A stretch of 57,238 bases of DNA, taken from Candidatus Melainabacteria bacterium (GTDB taxonomy: Bacteria > Cyanobacteriota > Vampirovibrionia > Obscuribacterales > Obscuribacteraceae). Below, in pieces: positions 8,172-15,816 of the stretch (its first letter is position 1; every line of letters begins with the position of its first letter). Under the pieces are notes generated by a model, which saw nothing but the letters and a program-made list of their open reading frames with translations, was not told the origin of the DNA and did not search any database. The translations under genes were made by a program, and so were the position numbers. Location of the stretch: positions 1 to 57,238 of the forward strand of contig DTSE01000383.1 of the NCBI GenBank assembly GCA_012965515.1, read 5' to 3'.

Positions 8172-8975
8172 TCACTTGGCGCTGGATCTGAAGAAGTCAT
8201 CAATGTCTTTTGCTTGCAGACTGCCGTCCTTAGAGAAGAACAGCGCGGCTTTATCCTTTGCTTGTTTCCAGTCCGCCTTAACGGCAAAACTGTCTGCCTG
8301 CAAGGGCAAGTCTCTTGCTTTGGTAGTCGTGAGCACCCTGCACCAGACCGGCTGTCCCAGCTTAACTGTCTTGTCGTCATAGCCTACTACTCTGGCGCGC
8401 CTTTGCGTAAGTAGAACAGGAAGACCGAAATCGCCTCTGTTTAAACCCAGGAAGCGGCACCACATGCGGTGAGCACTCGGAGTGAGTACGAATCCATCGA
8501 GACAGGTAAAGTCAGCAACACATTGCTTGCCCATCTTGCCGAGTTTCGCATAGCCAAGGTATCTCCTTGCTGGTCTGCCGTCGAATTGCACCTTTGTCGG
8601 AGCATCCAAGTCTTCGATGGGAATTGGCAAAAAGTCTTGATTCAAGTCTGTTAAATATGCTTTGGCATCTTGCAGAAAATAGACTTTGTTTTCGTTGTTG
8701 TATACAAGGACTTTCTCGGGGGTCTTATCGTCCCAGATAGAACCTCCCATTTTGCTTTCAATATGAATTTTTGATCTGGAGGCTCTTGCTTTGAAATTCG
8801 CGAACAAGTCGCTTGCTCCTTCAATATAGAGAAGTTTTCCTTTGCCCCCACTGTCTTTTGGGCTTGGCTTTGACTCAGTGGGAGGCAGGCCAAAAGCTAA
8901 GAGGAGAAACGCAGAACAAAGCAATGAAGCACCTACCAAACGGCGCTTTCTCTGTGCTTGTTCGCTGTGGAACAT
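8172..8975 (-). CDS. Secreted protein of unknown function, distant paralogue of the gene at 44020-44790
   Basis: A 267-aa protein with a basic start (QRKRR) and a hydrophobic signal segment at about residues 12-32. The mature part begins near GKGKLLYIEG. It has no motif of a named enzyme. It resembles the protein at 44020-44790 in length and in spaced blocks: a WD-containing strand, G.PA..Y, GIPL/GLPVLL before the last third, and a C-terminal SFAV/IFAV segment ending in an acidic helix. The pair look like a lineage-specific family of exported proteins that could bind something in the periplasm (inference). It lies downstream of the histidine kinase on the same strand, with a possible 58-aa ORF between them. 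Confidence 0.7.
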   Translation of the reverse strand: MFHSEQAQRKRRLVGASLLCSAFLLLAFGLPPTESKPSPKDSGGKGKLLYIEGASDLFANFKARASRSKIHIESKMGGSIWDDKTPEKVLVYNNENKVYFLQDAKAYLTDLNQDFLPIPIEDLDAPTKVQFDGRPARRYLGYAKLGKMGKQCVADFTCLDGFVLTPSAHRMWCRFLGLNRGDFGLPVLLTQRRARVVGYDDKTVKLGQPVWCRVLTTTKARDLPLQADSFAVKADWKQAKDKAALFFSKDGSLQAKDIDDFFRSSAK

Positions 8976-9109
8976 CCTTTACCTGCTGCAGCCGGACACC
9001 ATACTGCCAGCAATATTCCCAGGATCATAGCGGTCGTCGCTATTGCAAAATTAGGCAGCCCAAGTGCTTCTCTAACCTTCGAGAAACAATCGACTTGTTT
9101 GAGAATCAA
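8933..9109 (-). CDS. Possible 58-aa small membrane protein between the histidine kinase and the secreted protein
   Basis: On the minus strand a TTG at 9109 overlaps the histidine kinase stop (TTGA arrangement). The frame stays open to a TAG at 8933. It encodes a single hydrophobic stretch (NFAIATTAMILGILLAVW) followed by CPAAAGKGC, which resembles a signal peptide or anchor. It overlaps the first 43 nt of the next gene. The coupled stop/start and hydrophobic segment favour translation, but there is no homology support and the overlap argues caution. Confidence 0.25.
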   Translation of the reverse strand: MILKQVDCFSKVREALGLPNFAIATTAMILGILLAVWCPAAAGKGCSTANKHRESAVW

Positions 9110-10269
9110 GCATCAGACTTAGGAAGGCTAAATTTTATTGTCGAGCCGCTTCCTTTTTCTGATTCGAAATAGATTTGTCCTCTGTGGTGTTCGACGATCT
9201 TTCTGGCAATTGGCAGACCCATGCCCGTTCGCCCACCCTCTGGTTTCCCATGAATTCGATGGAATAGTTTGAATATTTCGCGGCACTCGTCTTGTTTGAT
9301 CCCAATTCCGTTATCTTCGATGGAGAACCACCAAAACTCACCTTCTTCCTCAACTCTGACATCAATTCGCGGCAGGCAGTTGGGACTTTTGAAATCGATT
9401 GCATTGTCGAGTACTGCTTTGAACAAATAGTGTATTTGTGCTTTGTGACCACGCACAATCGGCAGTATCGCGCGTGTTACAGTGGCACCGTTACTTTCAA
9501 TTTTCGAGCGCATTTCATTCAAAAGGTCATCCACTAGTCCGGTCAGACTGATCTCTCTTGCTTCGGTATCCTGTTTATTTATGCGCGCATAAATCCACAA
9601 ATCATCAAGCATTCGCTCGATAATCTTGCTTGCGTTTACCACTTTGTCTATAAATTCATCCGCGTCTGCGCCCAAGCGATCTTTGTAGCGAATTGAAAGT
9701 AAGTTCAGATAACTCGTGACGATACTTATAGGGCCTTGTAATTCGTGCGACACGGCAAAAGCAAGATTTTGCAGCTCTTTGTGTGATTTAGCGAGGTCTT
9801 CGGCCGCTTGTTCGATCTTTTGTGCGGCTAGCTTTTGATTGGTGATATCGCGAAACACTCCAACACCGCCGACGATCGCACCCGACTCATTTCTTAGCGG
9901 AGTAGCGTTGATGCTTACCCAAACACCCTGGGGAATGTTCTCGTTTCGTATCCAGGCTTCCTCCTGGAATACCGGCTCTCCCCTTATCGCCCGTGTCATG
10001 GGTAACTCCTCAGGTGGACACAGTGTTTTTTGATCCGGTTTGAAAATGCCGAAATAACTTGGCCATACTTCATGCCTGCTGTCAGTAACGCTGCGACCGA
10101 CAATTTCTTCCGCTTTGCTGTTGTAAACGATGAAATTGCATTTGTCATCCGCAACGATCACACCATCCACCATGTTGTCCAGGATAAGACGAAGGGTGTC
10201 GAAATTGACGAGCGGTTCTGTATCCATTCCGATTGCCATAAAGCCGTTCCCCGCCCAGTCGTGAAACAT
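9106..10269 (-). CDS. PAS-domain sensor histidine kinase
   Basis: A 387-aa cytoplasmic histidine kinase. The PAS domain spans about residues 24-150, with a PAC-like end (GGVGVFRDITNQK). The HisKA dimerisation domain has the phosphoacceptor His175 in FAVSHELQGP. The HATPase_c domain has an N-box (AVLDNAIDF), G1 (IEDNGIGI), an F-box-like IFKLFHR and G2 (GRTGMGLPIA). The HisKA/HATPase style resembles the light- or redox-sensing kinases common in cyanobacteria. No membrane segment is visible, so the signal is probably intracellular, and no response regulator is adjacent. Start codons at 10269, 10239 or 10227 are all possible because none has a strong ribosome site. It is divergent from the TetR gene across a palindrome. 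Confidence 0.9.
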   Translation of the reverse strand: MFHDWAGNGFMAIGMDTEPLVNFDTLRLILDNMVDGVIVADDKCNFIVYNSKAEEIVGRSVTDSRHEVWPSYFGIFKPDQKTLCPPEELPMTRAIRGEPVFQEEAWIRNENIPQGVWVSINATPLRNESGAIVGGVGVFRDITNQKLAAQKIEQAAEDLAKSHKELQNLAFAVSHELQGPISIVTSYLNLLSIRYKDRLGADADEFIDKVVNASKIIERMLDDLWIYARINKQDTEAREISLTGLVDDLLNEMRSKIESNGATVTRAILPIVRGHKAQIHYLFKAVLDNAIDFKSPNCLPRIDVRVEEEGEFWWFSIEDNGIGIKQDECREIFKLFHRIHGKPEGGRTGMGLPIARKIVEHHRGQIYFESEKGSGSTIKFSLPKSDA

Positions 10270-10282
10270 TGGGCAACAAGAA

Positions 10283-10302
10283 ATTCAATCAACTGATTGA
10301 AT
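10283..10302. promoter_or_regulatory. Perfect 9-bp inverted repeat, likely operator of the TetR regulator
   Basis: ATTCAATCA, 2-nt spacer, TGATTGAAT. It lies in the 93-bp gap between the divergent histidine kinase and TetR genes, directly before a TTGACA -35 hexamer. Size, symmetry and position fit a TetR-family operator controlling both directions (inference). Confidence 0.6.
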
Positions 10303-10309
10303 CATACAG

Positions 10310-10338
10310 TTGACATGTATTCCCTGTCAAGTTAGTCT
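10310..10338 (+). promoter_or_regulatory. Putative sigma-70 promoter of the TetR gene
   Basis: A perfect TTGACA at 10310-10315 is followed after 17 nt by a weak -10 candidate, TAGTCT (10333-10338). It is adjacent to the palindrome at 10283-10302, so bound repressor could block the polymerase. Confidence 0.4.
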
Positions 10339-10362
10339 GAAACTGAACGGGAAAAATTGACG

Positions 10363-11004
10363 ATGCCGACAAAATCAGATACTAAGAACCATATTCTGGA
10401 TGTGGCGGAAAAACACTTTGCACGCGATGGCTTTGCAGGTACGTCCTTGCGAGCGATCATCAAAGATGCGAAAGTGAACGTCGCGGCTATTGCCTATCAC
10501 TTCGGTACCAAGGAAGAGCTATACGAAGCCGTGACAGAACGTTTCGCTGCGCCTGTTGTAGTAGAGCAATTGAAGCGCCTGGAAAATTCGCTGTCTATGG
10601 ACGATGCTTCAATCGAAGATGTTCTCTTTGCTTTCTACGAACCGCCGCTTAACTTGATTAAGAAGTTAGGCAAAAAGGGAGAAACGCTCTCCACATTTCT
10701 TGGTCGCGCGCAAACCGAGCCTGAACCTGTATACTCGCTTGTGGATAGGCATTATGCGGCTTGCCGAAACAAGTTTATCGAGGCGATCGAAAGATTTGTC
10801 CCTGGTCTGACCGAAGCAGATTACCAGTGGCGTTTTGAGTTCATGCTCAGCTTAATCGTTTGCTTTCTTACACGACACAAACCGGTCCGCGCACGCTATT
10901 CAAAAGATACGGATTGGAACCCGGCGGACGTTACGTCCACCCTGATTGGGTTCTGCTTGCCAGGCATAACTGGTTCGCCAAGCAAATCAGGCATAAACCC
11001 CTGA
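10363..11004 (+). CDS. TetR/AcrR family transcriptional regulator
   Basis: A 213-aa one-component regulator. The N-terminal helix-turn-helix (about residues 8-55) has the TetR signature AEKHFARDGFAGTSLRAI and VNVAAIAYHFGTKEELY. The C-terminal ligand domain is helical and of normal length, and resembles the CerR/YbiH-type (DUF1956) group. The ATG at 10363 is preferred over the TTG two codons upstream. An MFS exporter starts 77 bp downstream on the same strand, the usual layout in which a TetR repressor controls an efflux pump. The palindrome at 10283-10302 is the best candidate operator. The inducer is unknown. Confidence 0.92.
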   Translation: MPTKSDTKNHILDVAEKHFARDGFAGTSLRAIIKDAKVNVAAIAYHFGTKEELYEAVTERFAAPVVVEQLKRLENSLSMDDASIEDVLFAFYEPPLNLIKKLGKKGETLSTFLGRAQTEPEPVYSLVDRHYAACRNKFIEAIERFVPGLTEADYQWRFEFMLSLIVCFLTRHKPVRARYSKDTDWNPADVTSTLIGFCLPGITGSPSKSGINP

Positions 11005-11081
11005 TCGCTTTGAAAGTTCCAAGCAAGGAACATTCCTGACCTAATCCAGTCGGTAGATTTAGGTTTGGAGTCACGGTTACT

Positions 11082-12431
11082 ATGAATTCGTCTGTCGCCT
11101 ACAAGAAAGCCCCTCAGGATGCGCAGGGGAGAGGAAGTAGCGGGATTTTTTCCATTTTTAGAAACAAAAACTACGCTCTCTATTTCGGCGGGCAATTCGT
11201 TTCGCTCGTTGGCACCTGGATGCAGATGGTCGCACTTTCCTGGTTCACATACACGATTACCAATTCGCCGTTCATGCTCGCCGTTGTTGGAGCGTCCAGC
11301 CAGTTGCCCTCTCTTTTTGTGATGCCTTTTGCAGGTGTTTTTGCAGATCGGCTGGATCGCAAGAAGGTTATTGTTATCGTGCAGTTCTTGGCGATGATCG
11401 AAGCGTCGCTTCTGGCATTTCTTACCATTACCAATCAGGTTCAAGTCTGGCATCTGATTGCCCTGGGCGTTTTTGCAGGCGTCATAAGCGCATTTGACAT
11501 GCCTACACGCTCTGCATTTGTCTTCGATCTTGTCGACAAAAAAGAAGACCTTCCTGCTGCCATTGCGATGAATTCCACCTTGATGAACGTTACTCGTCTG
11601 ATTGGTCCGGCGCTGGCTGGTTTCATCGTGGCGTCAGTAGGAACGGGAATGTGTTTCCTGATAAATGCTTTCAGCTACATCCCTGTGATTGGCGCTCTTT
11701 TTCTCATTCATACGAAAAAGAAAGCAGGACTCAATGCAAACGAAAGTGAGCAAACGGTTAAGCAGAGATCCATACTGAGCGAATTGAAAGTTGGTCTCGA
11801 CTATGTCGCAAAGACCCGCTCCGTGCGCCAACTTATCATTCATCTTGGAATTTTTGGTATTGGCGGAATGGCTTATGCAATGCTCCTGCCTGTTTTCGTG
11901 CATAAAATTCACGGCGATTCGAACACACTTGGTTATTTGATGTCCGGTTCGGCAATTGGCTCTCTAGGCGCCACTCTTGCCCTTGCTTCCAGGAAGTCTG
12001 TGGTTGGTTTGAGCAGATGGATCACCATAAGCTCCTTTGCCTTTTCGATCTTGTTGATCGTTTTTTCTTTCGTTAACGGCTTCTGGCCAGCGATGTTGGT
12101 TCTTGCTGCAATCGGTGCTTGCATGATGCTTCAAATGGCTTCGATAAACACCATTTTGCAAACGATTGTTGAAGAAGATAAACGTGGAAGAGTCATGAGC
12201 CTGTTTACCATGGCATTCATGGGAGCCGCACCAATAGGAAGTCTGGGCGCAGGCGCCCTGGCAAACAAAATTGGTTTGTCAAATACGCTCTTGATCTGCG
12301 GAGTCTATTGCTTGATAGTTTCCATCATTTTCTACCGCGCCTTGCCTCAGTGGCGAAAAGAAACCAGACCTATCTATATCGAAAAAGGTCTTCTAATTGC
12401 TGAGGAAGAAGCAGAAATTCTCGCGCATTAA
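11082..12431 (+). CDS. MFS transporter, MFS_3 / EntS-like exporter family
   Basis: A 449-aa inner-membrane transporter with about 12 membrane helices. The N-terminal pattern NKNYALYFGGQFVSLVGTWM and the loop FADRLDRKKVIV (motif A) are typical of the EntS/MFS_3 group of drug and siderophore exporters. The transport part resembles the protein at 26776-28404. Unlike that protein, this one ends after the last helix and a short tail, without the alpha/beta-barrel domain. A separate protein of that fold is encoded convergently just 30 bp downstream (12462-12770). It lies downstream of the TetR gene, so repressor-controlled efflux is the likely role. Substrate unknown. Confidence 0.9.
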   Translation: MNSSVAYKKAPQDAQGRGSSGIFSIFRNKNYALYFGGQFVSLVGTWMQMVALSWFTYTITNSPFMLAVVGASSQLPSLFVMPFAGVFADRLDRKKVIVIVQFLAMIEASLLAFLTITNQVQVWHLIALGVFAGVISAFDMPTRSAFVFDLVDKKEDLPAAIAMNSTLMNVTRLIGPALAGFIVASVGTGMCFLINAFSYIPVIGALFLIHTKKKAGLNANESEQTVKQRSILSELKVGLDYVAKTRSVRQLIIHLGIFGIGGMAYAMLLPVFVHKIHGDSNTLGYLMSGSAIGSLGATLALASRKSVVGLSRWITISSFAFSILLIVFSFVNGFWPAMLVLAAIGACMMLQMASINTILQTIVEEDKRGRVMSLFTMAFMGAAPIGSLGAGALANKIGLSNTLLICGVYCLIVSIIFYRALPQWRKETRPIYIEKGLLIAEEEAEILAH

Positions 12432-12461
12432 GGCGCTTCGCCTGAGGTCCGTCCGGCAGTA

Positions 12462-12770
12462 TTAGACTAAAACCTCTTCCAGGCGGGTGTTTTCACCACC
12501 ATCTGCTACCAGCCCCACTCGTTCTTTGACAAGACGCTGATAGTGCTCAGTTTTTCCATGCGCATCGAGGTGTGCAGCCGTTTCCCACAGTTCATAGAAA
12601 AAGAATGTGTCGCTCTTTTCATTCGCGTAGAGCTGATATGCAATGCAGCCCGGCTCCTGTCGAGTCGGTTCGATCATTCTGGTGAGCACTTCTTTGAGTT
12701 CCAGCTCTTTGCCCGGAACTGCTTTGACTTTAACTATCAGGCACAAAGGCTTTCCATTGCTGGAACTCAT
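12462..12770 (-). CDS. Antibiotic biosynthesis monooxygenase (ABM) domain protein
   Basis: A 102-aa single-domain protein with the ABM dimeric alpha/beta-barrel fold: VKAVPGKELELKEVLTRMI, EPGCIAYQLYAN, FFFYELWETAAHLDAH and HYQRLV are classic positions. Such proteins are small monooxygenases, haem-degrading-like or stress-related proteins; the reaction is not evident. The start at 12770 was chosen over 12797 because GGAGG lies 5 nt before that ATG. It is convergent with the MFS gene and downstream of the metallothionein-like gene on the same strand. The larger MFS at 26776-28404 carries a comparable barrel fused to its C terminus, which suggests a functional link. Confidence 0.85.
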   Translation of the reverse strand: MSSSNGKPLCLIVKVKAVPGKELELKEVLTRMIEPTRQEPGCIAYQLYANEKSDTFFFYELWETAAHLDAHGKTEHYQRLVKERVGLVADGGENTRLEEVLV

Positions 12771-12809
12771 ACACTCCTCCGCAATTTCATCAATCAACTA
12801 TCGGCAGAA

Positions 12810-12971
12810 TTAAGAAATAGGACCGCTAGCGCAGCCTGGATGTCCGCATTGGCAAGGCGCATCCGGTAAAGCGCCTGCGATCTGACAATTCTCGCTGCAA
12901 TAGTCCTCATTAGGTTGGCACGTGCAACCACAACTCGGATTGCCGCAATCTGCCAGGTCGTTCTCGTTCAT
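12810..12971 (-). CDS. Metallothionein-like cysteine-rich small protein
   Basis: A 53-aa protein with nine cysteines in the order CGNPSCGCTC, then YCSENC, then CQCGHPGC. The middle YCSE.C and final CGH.GC blocks are typical of bacterial SmtA-type metallothioneins (PF02069), which bind zinc, cadmium or copper. The start at 12971 was chosen because AGGAAG lies 9 nt upstream and the preceding in-frame residues look non-coding. The ABM gene begins 40 bp downstream on the same strand. No SmtB/ArsR repressor is adjacent. A related but rearranged cysteine-rich protein is at 23176-23397. Confidence 0.8.
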   Translation of the reverse strand: MNENDLADCGNPSCGCTCQPNEDYCSENCQIAGALPDAPCQCGHPGCASGPIS

Positions 12972-13130
12972 ATCGAATGGCTTCCTATAATTTCGGGGCG
13001 GCACAAACATTCGCCCGTTGAGACCATATTTTAAATGCTCGGTTCCCACCTCGGACAGTCGGTGTTGAATTTGATACGAGATATACCGATTCACACATAT
13101 CAAATAGATAAAAATGACATCTAGTGGTGG

Positions 13131-13157
13131 TTGTCAGCAGTCAGCCAGGAATATAAT
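13131..13157 (+). promoter_or_regulatory. Putative promoter of the 149-aa gene
   Basis: TTGTCA at 13131-13136 and a perfect TATAAT at 13152-13157. The 15-nt spacer is shorter than usual. The start codon is at 13207, with an AGGGGAG ribosome site between. Confidence 0.45.
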
Positions 13158-13206
13158 TACAGGTTCGCCATACCGACAAACCCACTAGAGGGGAGTAAAG
13201 AGCCAG

Positions 13207-13656
13207 ATGAAAGAACCGAAGAATGACGGCGGCACAGCCACAAAGGACCAACAGACAGAAAAACCGGCAGTAGAAAGACGTCGTGCCTCTTTACCCCAAC
13301 CTGATTTCACCCACTACAAAAAAGCATCAGCTTATCCTGGTCCGAAATATCTCTTTGTTGGACATTCATACAATGTCGAACTCGACAATCAAGAAGGCGA
13401 AGGCGTAGAAAACCGCGCCGGCGCTATTAAGTCACTGTTCTCAAAGGACATCAAATGGATTCCGGTAAGCGAAGCTCTGGGTAATCAAAACTTTAGCGGC
13501 ATTCTCAGCCGTTTTGAACACGACCTGCTCAGCAGGTTGCCGGAAAGCTCACTGGTTGGCGAAGCTATCAATACGACCGACGGCAAAGAAATCAAACACT
13601 CTTTCACTATCTGGCGTGAAGAGCGCCGGGGCAGACGCGAAGACAGAAAAGCTTAA
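13207..13656 (+). CDS. Hypothetical protein, 149 aa
   Basis: A soluble protein with no family I recognise. The first 35 residues are polar, charged and probably disordered. The middle has PGPKYLFVGHSYNVELDNQEGEG, which suggests beta strands. The end is rich in Glu/Arg (REERRGRREDRK). No signal peptide or membrane segment. The ATG at 13207 has a strong AGGGGAG ribosome site and a plausible promoter with TATAAT at 13152-13157, so it is very likely expressed alone. It is convergent with the dienelactone hydrolase gene. Confidence 0.65.
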   Translation: MKEPKNDGGTATKDQQTEKPAVERRRASLPQPDFTHYKKASAYPGPKYLFVGHSYNVELDNQEGEGVENRAGAIKSLFSKDIKWIPVSEALGNQNFSGILSRFEHDLLSRLPESSLVGEAINTTDGKEIKHSFTIWREERRGRREDRKA

Positions 13657-13691
13657 GCGATTAAGTCTAAGTCTATTTCGACCTTTTCAAA

Positions 13692-14411
13692 CTATGCGAG
13701 AACTTCCTCTAGGAAGTTCTCCATTGCTTTCCATGATCTCTTTGCTGCAGTTTCGTTGTACAGGATCCCCTTATCAGGTTGATTTGCTTGGGGCGCAGTA
13801 AATGCATGCATAGTGCCGCCGTAACCGTGAATTTGCCAGTCAGCTTTGGCCTCACTCAATTCTCTTGCGACTTCAACAACCTGGTCGGGTGTTGCCATTG
13901 GATCGTCCCATCCGTGCAGAATCAGTACTTTAGCCTTGATTTCCTTTTGCGGTCCCAAATTCGGCGGGAAAAACAAACCATGAAAACTGACCACACCTTT
14001 GACGTCCGCACCACAGCGAGCCAGATCGAGAACACACAAACCACCAAAGCAGTATCCAATTGCAGCTATTTTCGAAGGATCCACCATTGGATGTTTCTTT
14101 GCTGCTTCGACTGAGGCAAGCAAGCGCGACTTTAACTCCGCCCTATCATCGAGTAGGGGTTTCATCAAATGAGTGTTGTCTCCGGTCGGATCGCCACGCA
14201 GTCCCTTACCGTATACGTCTGCGCAGAATCCTACGTAACCCAATTTCGCCAGATTGCCCGCCACTTCCTGATCGGATTCTCCCTGTCCGGCCCAGGCATG
14301 GCAAATGATCACGCATGGGCGTTTGCCCGACTTTGCCTCGTCATACGCAACATACGACTCGAAAGTATTACTGCCTGCGGTGTAATCAAGGTTTTCCGTC
14401 TTCATGCTCAT
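13692..14411 (-). CDS. Dienelactone hydrolase family protein
   Basis: A 239-aa cytosolic alpha/beta hydrolase. The nucleophile is Cys121 in IGYCFGGLC, the dienelactone-hydrolase type of elbow. The triad is completed by an Asp in HGWDDP (169/170) and His202 in GGTMHAF. The N-terminal CHAWAGQGESDQEV and ADVYGKGLRGDP blocks are also family-typical. Many members act on unknown esters or lactones, so no specific pathway is claimed. The start may be 14411 or the ATG at 14405. Its last codons form a perfect 11-bp inverted repeat at 13698-13721. It is divergent from the PspA-like gene. Confidence 0.88.
   Translation of the reverse strand: MSMKTENLDYTAGSNTFESYVAYDEAKSGKRPCVIICHAWAGQGESDQEVAGNLAKLGYVGFCADVYGKGLRGDPTGDNTHLMKPLLDDRAELKSRLLASVEAAKKHPMVDPSKIAAIGYCFGGLCVLDLARCGADVKGVVSFHGLFFPPNLGPQKEIKAKVLILHGWDDPMATPDQVVEVARELSEAKADWQIHGYGGTMHAFTAPQANQPDKGILYNETAAKRSWKAMENFLEEVLA
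13698..13721. repeat. Perfect 11-bp inverted repeat at the end of the dienelactone hydrolase gene
   Basis: GAGAACTTCCT, 2-nt spacer, AGGAAGTTCTC. It overlaps the last codons of the minus-strand gene, just before the stop, in the gap side of a convergent pair. It could fold into a stable RNA hairpin on either strand, but neither side has a good T tract. Confidence 0.55.
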
Positions 14412-14493
14412 GCCTCAAAGCGATAAAGCGCTAAGTATAATCTCGACGCCTGTCTAAATTGGGCGACCCATCATTACATTGCAATCAATTTTT

Positions 14494-14520
14494 TTGACAC
14501 TGCATTAGGTGCTTTATGCT
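14494..14520 (+). promoter_or_regulatory. Putative promoter of the PspA-like gene
   Basis: A perfect TTGACA at 14494-14499 and TATGCT at 14515-14520, with a 15-nt spacer, 28 bp before the start codon at 14549. Confidence 0.4.
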
Positions 14521-14548
14521 GAAAACAAAATTGCCTGATTAGCACATA

Positions 14549-15010
14549 ATGGAAATTAAGGATGCTATCGGATGCGAATTGAAAATGCCGGAATGGCTCA
14601 AAAGGGTGCTTGAAAAAGTCGATGACCCGCAAAGGTCGCTACAGCATGCCTACGACCGTTTGCGGTCGGAAATTATAAAAACTCGCCAGCAGCTTGCAGC
14701 CTCAATGGCTAAAGAGAAAAACCTGGAAAACAAACTAACTGACCGGAAATTATCGCCCGAGCAAACAGCACTTCTGGAAACTGAACTGATCACTCAGAAA
14801 GCTGAAACGGTGAAACTGAGACTTCGATTGGAAACAATCGAAAGTGAGATTCAGCAGACTTACACCAAGAAACAGCTCTGGCAGGCGAAGCGGAAATCTC
14901 AACAAGAATGTACATCGTCAGATCCCACGAGACCAATTATGGTAATTATCGCTGTAATGACCGTCTGGGCACTGATTGGCGTTTTATTAAACCTCAAGAA
15001 CCATTATTGA
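14549..15010 (+). CDS. PspA/IM30-like coiled-coil protein with C-terminal membrane anchor
   Basis: A 153-aa protein. Residues 15-45 (LKRVLEKVDDPQRSLQHAYD) resemble the start of PspA/Vipp1, in which an E.[AV].DP motif leads into a long helix. Residues 45-125 form a continuous charged coiled coil. The last 22 residues are a membrane segment (IMVIIAVMTVWALIGVLLNL) with a short outside tail. PspA and Vipp1 are peripheral; a fixed C-terminal anchor and a shortened coiled coil are unusual. A role in membrane stress or membrane remodelling is inference. Two strong tandem hairpins follow the stop codon. Confidence 0.6.
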   Translation: MEIKDAIGCELKMPEWLKRVLEKVDDPQRSLQHAYDRLRSEIIKTRQQLAASMAKEKNLENKLTDRKLSPEQTALLETELITQKAETVKLRLRLETIESEIQQTYTKKQLWQAKRKSQQECTSSDPTRPIMVIIAVMTVWALIGVLLNLKNHY

Positions 15011-15013
15011 GTT

Positions 15014-15043
15014 GGAAAAAAGACCGTTAACGGACTTTTTTCC
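15014..15043. terminator. Palindromic terminator, copy 1
   Basis: Left arm GGAAAAAAGACCGTT is followed directly by its reverse complement with one mismatch (30 bp in all). The A tract, GC stem and T tract make a symmetric intrinsic terminator, 3 bp after the PspA-like stop codon. Confidence 0.75.
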
Positions 15044-15061
15044 AAGGACAAATTTGAGCTC

Positions 15062-15091
15062 AGAAAAAAGACCGTTAACGGTCTTTTTTCT
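15062..15091. terminator. Palindromic terminator, copy 2 (perfect 30-bp palindrome)
   Basis: Left arm AGAAAAAAGACCGTT plus its exact reverse complement. It is nearly identical to copy 1, 48 bp upstream. The transcript can form a stem with a UUAA loop and ends in six U residues on either strand. Confidence 0.8.
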
Positions 15092-15198
15092 ACCAGCAGG
15101 GTCTAAGCATTCGTCTCTTGGCAGCGGTGGCGGTTGATCGGTGTCTCTGTATGGTATAGGTTCAGGTAGGTAATACTTCTTCGTCCGGTAAAGTAAAT

Positions 15199-15813
15199 AT
15201 GCATAAATGCCCGACTTGCAAAGTTCCGCTTCACGGCTGGGAGGAAAATTGTCCTTCTTGCGGTACCAAGCAGGTTGTGCGCGATTCAAAGCGGTCATAC
15301 GGCGGTCCACAAACTCCTGGAGTCAATCCGCTTCCATTTGTGCTGGGAATTTTTGTTATTGGCATAGCGGCTGTAATTGCTATGAATGGCAGTTGGATAG
15401 GGCAGGTAATGCGTCGTGGTCCGGCGCCTGAAGATCCGCTGGGCGGAGTAAACCAGATGCAGGCACGCCAATTGATTGAACAGCGCATTACTGAAGGCCT
15501 GGCTTCTGTGGGAGCCAAGGGCAAATTTAGCTGGAATGTTGGTGGACAGCCAGGTGACATAAATTCGCCTGCGCCGATCGAATTGACGGTTGATACGTCG
15601 CTTGCCGATAAGAATGCACGGCATCAGATAATCAATCCAATCAAGGATTATATGGAGCGTGCCAAGATACCTACTTTGACAATGAATGATGCTAAATCGC
15701 ATTCAACCTGGACTTACACATGCCAGCTGCGCGCACCATCGCCGGAAGACAATTCCGATGGACTTCCACCACAGCCTCAAGCTGAGGGAGAGGCTACTGC
15801 ACCAGCGCAGTAG
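15199..15813 (+). CDS. Zinc-ribbon membrane-anchored protein of unknown function
   Basis: A 204-aa protein. A zinc ribbon opens it (CPTC at residues 4-7, CPSC at 18-21), similar to the zinc-ribbon headers of many bacterial membrane proteins. One membrane helix follows (about 46-66, FVLGIFVIGIAAVIAM). The rest is an extracytoplasmic domain of about 130 aa (MQARQLIEQRITEGLASVGAKGKFSW and so on) with a Pro/Gln-rich disordered tail. The domain alternates beta strands and helices and matches no family I know. It is separated from the previous gene by two terminators, so it has its own promoter. It converges on the hydrolase at 15817 with a 3-bp gap. Confidence 0.7.
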   Translation: MHKCPTCKVPLHGWEENCPSCGTKQVVRDSKRSYGGPQTPGVNPLPFVLGIFVIGIAAVIAMNGSWIGQVMRRGPAPEDPLGGVNQMQARQLIEQRITEGLASVGAKGKFSWNVGGQPGDINSPAPIELTVDTSLADKNARHQIINPIKDYMERAKIPTLTMNDAKSHSTWTYTCQLRAPSPEDNSDGLPPQPQAEGEATAPAQ

Positions 15814-15816
15814 TTT

